A program made the position numbers and the translations under genes. A DNA stretch of 64,000 bases, from positions 1 through 64,000 of the forward strand of contig NZ_AORV01000039.1 of NCBI RefSeq assembly GCF_000350485.1, in the 5' to 3' direction. Positions 57,457-64,000 of this stretch are shown here, in pieces. The stretch is from Ruminiclostridium cellobioparum subsp. termitidis CT1112. GTDB lineage: Bacteria; Bacillota; Clostridia; Acetivibrionales; DSM-1351. Under the pieces are notes generated by a model, which made no database searches, was not told the origin of the DNA, and saw only the letters and a program-made list of their open reading frames with translations. Each line of letters begins with the position of its first letter. The stretch's first letter is position 1.

Positions 57457-58011
57457 TTAGGGTGCTGAGGAATTTCTGAAACTCTGTTTCCTCATAAGTT
57501 TTATTTTTTTATATAACCTGCTGTCCGGGTTTATGACACCTGAGATAAGTACATAATTGTCGGTATCATCCTTAAAAAATCCAAGTTTGTCCGATTTCTC
57601 AAATATAATCTTCAAGGCGTCTTTCAGATCCATTCCTTTTGTGTCCAATCCCTCTAAAAGTTCATCTGCATCACTATTAACCGCACTTGTATCCAACACG
57701 GTATTATTCTTGTCAATGGTGATTTGCACACTTGGGTTAATATCAAGATAAACATATGCAAATGTTCCGTCGTTATCAAAAAGTGTAATCCGGGACAAAA
57801 ATACTGCAAGGACAATCAGTACAAAGCACGCTGCCACAGCGGAATACTTTAGGATGGCAGACGTGGGCTTGATAATATCCTCATCCAGAAACATTATCTT
57901 CTGCCCCAAATACATTCCGGGACGCTTTTTTACGTAAAAGTACCTGAACCCTTCAGACATAATTATCGCACTATTTTTCTTCAATTCCAGTACGGTACCA
58001 TATTTATGCAT
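57457..58011 (-). CDS. rsgI: RsgI N-terminal half: anti-sigma-I domain, membrane helix and autocleavage site
   Basis: The 184-codon reading has the RsgI N-terminal domain (GTVLELKKNSAIIMSEG, about 1-50) that binds SigI, one transmembrane helix (about 54-74), and the conserved YVYLDINPSVQITID segment (Asn-Pro near 91-92) where RsgI proteins undergo autoproteolysis. It ends prematurely after about residue 168, where the reading leaves the family sequence at seven A; the -1 frame restores KKNKTYEE and the remaining protein. A joined product would have 554 residues. It overlaps sigI by 8 bases, with GGAGGG 7 bases before the ATG. Confidence 0.9.
   Translation of the reverse strand: MHKYGTVLELKKNSAIIMSEGFRYFYVKKRPGMYLGQKIMFLDEDIIKPTSAILKYSAVAACFVLIVLAVFLSRITLFDNDGTFAYVYLDINPSVQITIDKNNTVLDTSAVNSDADELLEGLDTKGMDLKDALKIIFEKSDKLGFFKDDTDNYVLISGVINPDSRLYKKIKLMRKQSFRNSSAP
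57504..57510 (-). other. A7 frameshift site inside rsgI
   Basis: The minus strand reads TAT AAA AAA ATA in frame, i.e. a perfect A-AAA-AAA slippery heptamer. Slipping back one base gives TAT AAA AAA AAT AAA ACT, which continues the RsgI family sequence. It is a real or sequencing indel, or programmed slippage. Confidence 0.8.
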
Positions 58012-58756
58012 TGAGCGTCCCTCCTTCCTCTACACTCATCACATAGGCTTTCAAAACATCGAGGTCACTCCTTATGATAAGACACGTCGTTATGATGAAT
58101 TTTCTGTTTCTCTCTATAGTTCTGCGATGTACATCAGCTATTTTCATTAATTCATTTAATGGTATGGCTTTCTTTTTTGTCATCATGTCGTATAGTCTAT
58201 CGTTATCCGTTATCATTCTTGCGATTTTTACACACTGTCTGATGGAATCCTTGTGTTTGGGAGAAAATAAAACCAGATCATCAAAATTTATACCATATTC
58301 ACTCAGGCACAATTTAAATGAAGATATCTCGTCAGCGGTCTCAATTTTCTCCAGCTCGCCGGCATTATCCATCATATATCTCTTCTCTAACGCATTAAAC
58401 TTTTCCTCATCAAAATATGTAAATGGATAAACTTTAATATCCCTGGTTTTTTTACTATTTCGATAGTAATCAATAAGCCTGCTGTTAATAACCTTTTTGC
58501 TGTATGCCAAAAATTTATTTCCCTTTTTGATATCGAAGCTGTTTATGGCCTCATTAAAAGCAGACAGCCCTACACTGAACTCTTCGTTATTCTCTATACT
58601 AACATACCTTCCCAGCTTCTGTGAAACAGTTTTAACAATAAACGGTACATACTCCTGAATTAATATTTCTCTTAATATTTCATCGCCTTTTTGTATCTTA
58701 TCGATTTTATTTTCAATGGTATTTTCACTTCTGAACAACGAATTAAAAAATGACAA
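58004..58756 (-). CDS. sigI: RNA polymerase sigma factor SigI
   Basis: The 250-residue protein matches SigI of Bacillus and Clostridium. The sigma-2-like region includes EEFSVGLSAFNEAINSFD and GNKFLAYSKKVINSRLIDYY; the SigI-specific C-terminal domain contains FSPKHKDSIRQCVKIA and VHRRTIERNRKFII. The start is placed at TTG 58756 preceded by GGAGG (10 bases), because the upstream in-frame extension to 58870 is hydrophobic and non-homologous. SigI is held at the membrane by RsgI and released on a signal. In cellulolytic clostridia it turns on genes for polysaccharide breakdown; here chitinase is the obvious candidate. No clear SigI-type promoter was found before sigI or the chitinase. Confidence 0.93.
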   Translation of the reverse strand: MSFFNSLFRSENTIENKIDKIQKGDEILREILIQEYVPFIVKTVSQKLGRYVSIENNEEFSVGLSAFNEAINSFDIKKGNKFLAYSKKVINSRLIDYYRNSKKTRDIKVYPFTYFDEEKFNALEKRYMMDNAGELEKIETADEISSFKLCLSEYGINFDDLVLFSPKHKDSIRQCVKIARMITDNDRLYDMMTKKKAIPLNELMKIADVHRRTIERNRKFIITTCLIIRSDLDVLKAYVMSVEEGGTLNA

Positions 58757-58916
58757 CCCAGCAGCACCTCCTCTGTTTATTTTATTTGTGCACCATCTAT
58801 ATTTTATCAATATTTTAAATAAATTCCATAAAATATTAAAAATATGACAAATTACAAATATTTGTAACAAAACTGTACAACCAGATTTTAAACAGGAAAG
58901 TACCCGGAAAAGTGTA

Positions 58917-59370
58917 TTAAATTAACTCGTTGTGCTAGTTTAAAAGCGCAGGTATTATACGTAATAAACAACTGCTGCTTCACTGGGAGCAACTTTAAAG
59001 AACCGTGCTTCAATAGTGCGCGAGAACGTATCCACCAATGAGAAGCCTGATTAGAAGAGCTTGCTTGAAATTTGTAGGCTTAATCCAAGTGCATCATGCC
59101 GGGAAATTGACAGGAGGTCAATTTTAGCAGCACACGAGACCCGGATGGTCGAGTCGCTGCGACGGCAAAGAGGTGCTTGGAGTAAGCCATACTATTTCAG
59201 GCAAGAACTTCGGAGGCGATCCATTGGTGGATAGCGGTCGGGAGCACTATTGATTGTGCAGAATTGCACACAAAGAGCTTGCTTGAAGGTTAGTACGGAA
59301 GTTACCAGTTGATATAAAAAATTACACAGGTAAAGCAAATATATAATAACCAGCATAACGCGTTAATTTA
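58917..59370. mobile_element. MITE-like element, copy 3, with a structured core
   Basis: The 454-base element has terminal inverted repeats TTAAATTAACTCGTTGTGCT (58917 on) and, reverse-complemented from 59370, TAAATTAACGCGTTATGCTG. The right arm contains, inverted, TATCAACTGGTAACTTCCG and the TTACCTGTGTAATTTTTTA segment shared with copy 1. The core 59010-59253 has nested complementary stems (see findings) and a GAGCTTGCTTGAA direct repeat at 59057 and 59276. A plus-strand frame reading is interrupted by a stop. It lies between the SLH protein and sigI genes. Confidence 0.65.
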
Positions 59371-59377
59371 ATGAAAC

Positions 59378-59422
59378 AAAAAGAGGATGCTCCAGATTTT
59401 ACTCTGTAAACATCCTCTTTTT
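59378..59422 (-). terminator. Rho-independent terminator after the GH43-SLH gene
   Basis: On the minus strand AAAAAGAGGATG pairs with CATCCTCTTTTT, a perfect 12-pair stem ending in T5. It is 26 bases after the stop codon of the GH43-SLH gene. Confidence 0.85.
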
Positions 59423-59447
59423 AATTCATCTTGCAAATATTAAAAAC

Positions 59448-62400
59448 TTATTTGTTGTAAATATTGTAGATAATAACTGCAGTTTCAGCTCTGGTTGCAG
59501 TTTTCTGCGGATTTAGAGCATTTCCGCTGCCTGCTATTATTCCGGCTTTAACCAATGTAGCTGCGGCATCCTCAGCATAGGCCGATACCAGCTCCCTGTC
59601 TTTAAATCCGGCAATATCTGAAGCTGAGCCTTTGCTTATTGTTTTTCCTGCAACCTTCATGGCATTTGCCGCAATCACCATCATGTCCTGTCTGGAAATG
59701 CTTTGAGCAGGATTAAATTTATTATTCCCCACTCCGTTGACAATCCCCAGCTCCTTGGCTATGGCAACAGCATTGTAGTAGTAGCTGTCCTTGTTCACAT
59801 CGTCAAAATTTCCACCCGGTGCTGCATTCAAACCAAGAGCATTGACAAGAAGAACCACAAAATCCGCTCTTGTAATATTTTTTCCAGGTGAATAGGTTGT
59901 GTCGGATGTACCGTTAATAATACCTTTTGCTGCCATAACTTCAATTTTTTCTTTTGCCCATAAGTGGTTATTCAGGTCATTAAAGGTTTTGTTTACATAC
60001 ACCACTGCATATTTGCCCAGGCTGTGTGCAGTAAAGGTCACCTGACCGGTCTTTGCGTCATATTTACCGCTTGGTACCGGTTTGGTATTCCCGTTTTCAT
60101 CAATAGCCCATACTGTAATGTGCTGGGAGTTCCTAAGTTCTTCTGCATTGGGCTTGTAATCCAGGGATACTGTCACGGCAGTCTGCGGATTGCTGAGCTT
60201 CAATTCCTTACCGCCGGCAGAAGCTTTGATTTCAATAACCGGTCTGTCTCCAATGGTCTTTATGGCAGCTTCATCCTTAACACCTGACCTGTCTCCCTTG
60301 CCAATCAAGATATTGATGCTGTCGCCTGTCACATCCTTTGCGTTAAACAGGTTGCCGGGCACAGTTATTGCTGCCACCGGGCTGTCTATTTTCAGCAGGT
60401 TTGTCTGAGCAGATGCCACTGAAGTCTTTGGAAGCCCAAGCTCATATTGCTCGGCACCCTTTACTTCCGAAACCTTAATTGTTACCGTCTTGTTTCCTGC
60501 ACTGTCAATCTTTGCCGCCTCCAGAGCTTTTTTCAAATCCTCCGAACTTACGGCAGCTTGAGCCGTCTTGCCGGCTCCATTTAATACCGGCTTAACTTCC
60601 AGCTGAGCTGTCTGAGGCTTTGTCTCTGCCGGTGTTCCGGATGAATTGGATGAGGATCCGGAATTTGAAGCCGATGGTGTTGAAGGTGGATTTGACGGTT
60701 CGCCAGGTCTGTTCTGGTTTGTAATTGTAATCGTATAAACATTGGATTCAACACCTGAACCGTCTTTTGCAACAGCTTTTACAGTGACAATTCCGTTTGC
60801 TTTCGCAGTCAATACGCCGTCAGCCGAAATTGTCGCATATTCGCTTCCGCTGACAATACTCCAGGTAACACTGTTATCGGCATTTTCAGGTGTGACAGCC
60901 CTGGTCATCTTAAGTGTACCGCCATAAACCGTAATAGTATCAGCTCCGTTTTCTCCGGCTATTGTAATTGATGTCACCGGTACAACCACCTTGCCGTTTG
61001 AAGGCATTGGCTGCAGAGTTACAGTGGGGCCCCATACTTCCATGGCATCAGGGAGTCCATTCCCCTGGGGTACGAAATGCACCCTGTCGATTGACAGCTT
61101 CCTTGGCTCAGTGCTGCCGGTGTTATAGTGTGTATGGTAGACCATAAACAGCTCGGTACCGTCGGGTGAATATACCAGGGAGTGGTGTCCCGCACCGGGT
61201 ACAACAAGGTTGGACTTCATAATTGGGTTGTATTCATATTTTGTCCAGGGTCCCATAGGTGAGCTGGATGTAGCGTATCCAACACCATAATCAGGGCTTT
61301 CAAAATGGTTTCCTGAATAAGTCAGATAGTATATTCCGTTATGCTTGATCACAAACGGGCCCTCATTAATGTTTGCAACCGGCGGTTTCTGACTCTGCTC
61401 CCATGCCTGTGTGGGCCTGAAGCAGAAGGTCATGGTTTCTTCCTTAATAGTTTTCATATCGTCGTTCAATTCGGCAACCCATATTTCATTTGCATTGTTA
61501 AACCTTACAAAATAAAGGTACTGCTTGCCGTCGCCATCCTTAAATACATGGGCATCGATCTTAACGGTATCAGGCTTCATGGGTTCCTGAACCTCCTGTA
61601 CAAAAGGTCCCAGCGGTGATTTGCTTACAGCTACCGCAAGCCTTTCCTCAACTGCATAATACATATAGAAGGTTCCATTGCGTTCAACAACTTCTGGAGC
61701 CCAGAACCATTTATTGCCCCATGAATCTTCATTTTTCAAGGCCAGACCCCTGTCAGTCCATTTGACGAGATCTGTTGAGGTGTAAACCTTAATTCCGCGG
61801 GACTTGTTTGTATCGCCGGTCTCAGTATTTGTCCCGTACAGATAGTAGGTGCCGTTATATTGCAGAACATATGGATCTGCCGTATCAGGCAATACCGAAT
61901 TGGTATATGTCTCACCCAGGTCAACAGCTTTGTAAGAAAATACCTTTACATTATCAAACTTCGCAGCTGCGTTAAATGTACGCAGACCAAGCTTTCCTGT
62001 AGCTATGTGTGTGCTTTCCACAAGGTCGAATTTCGGATATGCATTTGTATTTAGCGGGTTGTCATTGATAAAGGCCTGAATATGGGCTTGATCCACCACA
62101 ACCTTCATATGAGTCCATTCTCCCACCTTTATATTCAGCTTTTTATTTGCAATTTCCGTCCAGCTGCCGTTTTCCATCTTTCCAAGCACAGCTGATTTTT
62201 GAGCTGCATTTATACCAAGGTAATAGCCGTCGAAGGCATCCGCACCTGTTGACGGGTTTGAAACCCTGAATATCATACCTGCTTCCGAACCGCTGGTTAT
62301 CTGCACATCAGCCTCAAACACATAGTCTGTAAAGTCCTTGTCGAGAACCGCTTTATAACCTGCGCCGCTGTTAACGGTATATTCACCGCCAGCCATCTGC

Positions 62401-64000
62401 CAGGTGCCCCCGTAGGTGGACCAGCCTGCATTCCCGCCGCTAAAGTCATCAGCAAACAGAATCTCCGGCTGTGTTTCAGTTTCAGGCACAGTTACAACAC
62501 ACTTATCCTTAAAGTCCCCTTCCTTTGACCGGGCGGTAATTATTACTCTGCCTGAAGAAACTGCAGTTATCAGACCATTTTGATCCACTGTTGCAATACT
62601 GTTATTCCCCGAGCTCCAAATGACATTTGCACCGCTCAATCCATTATTTGTGAGCTTTGAGCTCTGACCTTTCGGTACTGTGAGCGCTTTCCTGTCCAGA
62701 TCCACTCCGCCGCTGATCTCTTTAATTGCAAAATATTCAAATTTGACATTTATCCTGTCATTTGCGGCAACAATATTGTTTGCGAAGAATCCTGCCTTCA
62801 ATGGACCGCCAATATTGGTGGTTACAGGATCTGAAGCCTGTATCCAGCCGTATCCGTCCCAATAATATGTTGTGTACACATTACCTATCTTTTTGATCTT
62901 CAGTGTTACGGTATCTCCTCCGGGGTGGGGAGCAAAATTGTTGGGTTTTTTATACGTCCCCGAAACTTCATAAGCCGTTTCAAGAGTCCTGCCATTTACC
63001 CACACATGGGCAAGTTTTACGAAATTATCGGCATCCTTCCATACGAATAAGCCTGCCTGCTGGTGATTCAGGGCAACCGGCGCCGTCAGTTTTGTAACAA
63101 TCTCAAAATCTCCGCTTGCAGGTATTGATCTCAGGAAAACATTGTTTTGACTGTTATTGTCCTGATATACATCTGTAGGCTGTGTATGAATTGTTACAGC
63201 ACCCTGACCGATACTCCAGTCTTCAGGGGTTTCATTCCATATTGTCCAGATGTTTTTATCCAGAACTGCTCCGTCAAAATTGTCCACCGTATAGCCTGAC
63301 AAGTCAGGGTCGGTAGGCAGATCACGGACTGTTACCTCACACTCGGCGTAAATTTCCGGATTTTCTGCACTTGCTACTTTTATTACTGCAGTTCCTGGAG
63401 CAATACCGCCTATTGTGATGGTTACCGTTCCGGATGCAAGATCTTCTCCGGTTTTACTTGCAGCAGCAATTTGATTATTTGTAGTTGAAATTGTTACCGC
63501 CTTGTTTGTACCAACTATAGGTCTTATAGCTGCTGTAATTGTCCCATTCATTCCCTTTGTTACCATTATGCTCTGCTTGTTCAGGCTTAAGGATTCGACA
63601 GGTACGGCCACCCCGCCGTCTTCAAGCTCCTCAAGCACTATGCGGTCAATCTGTGCAAAAGCAGTCTTTTTAGCCAGTTTGCCAGTATTTAATCCCTCTT
63701 TTAGTGTAACGGTCAGGGAGGAGGGATTGAAATTACCCCAGCCAAAGTTCTTATAAGTAACTGTCTGAGGTTCTCCGTCATTTACTGTTACTTTCTGTTC
63801 CGCAATTCCTTCAGCACTTCCGTTGTCAGCCATTACAGTCATGGTATAGGTTCCTGCTTTGGTGACATTCACATTGAACAGTACATAGTCGCTGTCAACA
63901 GTATCAAGATTCCCTACAACCTTTCCGCCGGAGGCATTGCCCGAGTCCACAATCTTAGCCTTTCCGCCCGTCACTGCATCCTCTGCTTCATATGAGTGCC
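59448..64000 (-). CDS. SLH-anchored GH43 multidomain protein (partial, N-terminus beyond right edge)
   Basis: About 1517 C-terminal residues are visible; the frame is open to base 64000 (reading YEAEDAVTGGKAKIVDSGN, a CBM6/35-like start). Order: CBM35-like (1-115), Big_2 (about 133-227), laminin-G-like (about 235-423), Big_2 (about 433-500), CBM66/DUF1080-like (about 510-690), GH43 (about 690-1005), Big_2 (about 1013-1093), a Ser/Pro linker, a beta region, and three SLH repeats (about 1337-1517). The GH43 triad is visible: DPYV (general base), KIDAHVF (modulator) and NINEGPF (general acid). It likely removes arabinose or xylose from plant hemicellulose at the cell surface, held to secondary wall polymer by SLH. 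Confidence 0.93.
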   Translation of the reverse strand, partial: HSYEAEDAVTGGKAKIVDSGNASGGKVVGNLDTVDSDYVLFNVNVTKAGTYTMTVMADNGSAEGIAEQKVTVNDGEPQTVTYKNFGWGNFNPSSLTVTLKEGLNTGKLAKKTAFAQIDRIVLEELEDGGVAVPVESLSLNKQSIMVTKGMNGTITAAIRPIVGTNKAVTISTTNNQIAAASKTGEDLASGTVTITIGGIAPGTAVIKVASAENPEIYAECEVTVRDLPTDPDLSGYTVDNFDGAVLDKNIWTIWNETPEDWSIGQGAVTIHTQPTDVYQDNNSQNNVFLRSIPASGDFEIVTKLTAPVALNHQQAGLFVWKDADNFVKLAHVWVNGRTLETAYEVSGTYKKPNNFAPHPGGDTVTLKIKKIGNVYTTYYWDGYGWIQASDPVTTNIGGPLKAGFFANNIVAANDRINVKFEYFAIKEISGGVDLDRKALTVPKGQSSKLTNNGLSGANVIWSSGNNSIATVDQNGLITAVSSGRVIITARSKEGDFKDKCVVTVPETETQPEILFADDFSGGNAGWSTYGGTWQMAGGEYTVNSGAGYKAVLDKDFTDYVFEADVQITSGSEAGMIFRVSNPSTGADAFDGYYLGINAAQKSAVLGKMENGSWTEIANKKLNIKVGEWTHMKVVVDQAHIQAFINDNPLNTNAYPKFDLVESTHIATGKLGLRTFNAAAKFDNVKVFSYKAVDLGETYTNSVLPDTADPYVLQYNGTYYLYGTNTETGDTNKSRGIKVYTSTDLVKWTDRGLALKNEDSWGNKWFWAPEVVERNGTFYMYYAVEERLAVAVSKSPLGPFVQEVQEPMKPDTVKIDAHVFKDGDGKQYLYFVRFNNANEIWVAELNDDMKTIKEETMTFCFRPTQAWEQSQKPPVANINEGPFVIKHNGIYYLTYSGNHFESPDYGVGYATSSSPMGPWTKYEYNPIMKSNLVVPGAGHHSLVYSPDGTELFMVYHTHYNTGSTEPRKLSIDRVHFVPQGNGLPDAMEVWGPTVTLQPMPSNGKVVVPVTSITIAGENGADTITVYGGTLKMTRAVTPENADNSVTWSIVSGSEYATISADGVLTAKANGIVTVKAVAKDGSGVESNVYTITITNQNRPGEPSNPPSTPSASNSGSSSNSSGTPAETKPQTAQLEVKPVLNGAGKTAQAAVSSEDLKKALEAAKIDSAGNKTVTIKVSEVKGAEQYELGLPKTSVASAQTNLLKIDSPVAAITVPGNLFNAKDVTGDSINILIGKGDRSGVKDEAAIKTIGDRPVIEIKASAGGKELKLSNPQTAVTVSLDYKPNAEELRNSQHITVWAIDENGNTKPVPSGKYDAKTGQVTFTAHSLGKYAVVYVNKTFNDLNNHLWAKEKIEVMAAKGIINGTSDTTYSPGKNITRADFVVLLVNALGLNAAPGGNFDDVNKDSYYYNAVAIAKELGIVNGVGNNKFNPAQSISRQDMMVIAANAMKVAGKTISKGSASDIAGFKDRELVSAYAEDAAATLVKAGIIAGSGNALNPQKTATRAETAVIIYNIYNK

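Noticed and set aside
59010-59253. Group II intron or riboswitch identity for the folded core
   Set aside because: A GTGCG-like start is present, but no domain V sequence or reverse transcriptase is seen, and no cobalamin or other riboswitch box was recognised.
1-64000. tRNA, rRNA, CRISPR array, prophage or transposase genes
   Set aside because: None was recognised; the only mobile-like features are the three non-coding repeat elements.

Overview
The window is low-GC Firmicutes DNA, most likely from an anaerobic, polysaccharide-degrading member of the Clostridia (Ruminiclostridium/Acetivibrio-like, cluster III). This rests on the S10-spc-alpha ribosomal gene order, the energy-coupling-factor genes beside rplQ, a SigI/RsgI pair, SLH-anchored glycosidases, a Gram-positive type IV pilus operon without a secretin, and strong GGAGG ribosome binding sites with frequent TTG/GTG starts. 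The assignment is an inference from gene content; no rRNA or tRNA gene was seen. Almost every gene lies on the minus strand.

Layout: (1) 1-8192, a sugar-responsive operon transcribed leftwards: YesN-type response regulator, YesM-type histidine kinase, lipoprotein solute-binding protein, two MalFG-type permeases and a GH38 alpha-mannosidase cut by the left edge. (2) 8511-11943, the ECF transporter module ecfA1-ecfA2-ecfT, split by a convergently placed YbxB/RsmC-like methyltransferase gene. (3) 12535-30215, the ribosomal protein super-operon rpsJ to rplQ with secY, adk, map, a KOW gene, infA and rpoA. Several spacers are inflated by hairpins, short direct repeats or degenerate inserts, and a sigma-A promoter with a structured leader and possible attenuator precedes rpsJ. 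(4) 31151-48748, a type IV pilus operon: pilB-pilT-pilM-pilC-pilA-prepilin-pilN-pilO-prepilin-giant PilX-like pilin-lipoprotein-pilD-DUF5057 protein. (5) 49254-51338, a secreted protein with a copper-amine-oxidase-N-like domain, with a strongly folded 3' element. (6) 51646-58756, a chitin module: a 1462-residue chitinase with three GH18 domains and two CBM5/12 domains, next to sigI and an rsgI whose sensor half also ends in two CBM5/12 domains. (7) 59448-64000, an SLH-anchored GH43 protein cut by the right edge.

The most interesting system is region 6. The anti-sigma factor RsgI appears to be a membrane chitin sensor built from the same Ig-like and CBM5/12 parts as the neighbouring chitinase, so SigI/RsgI probably controls chitin use in the way cellulosome SigI/RsgI pairs respond to plant polysaccharides. 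In this sequence rsgI is split by a -1 shift at a run of seven A, which is also a perfect A-AAA-AAA slippery heptamer.

Three copies of a non-coding element with long inverted repeats sit at 12096-12328, 30649-30987 and 58917-59370. The third has a core with nested complementary stems, and a second, unrelated folded element lies at 49108-49240. Both are candidate undescribed RNAs.
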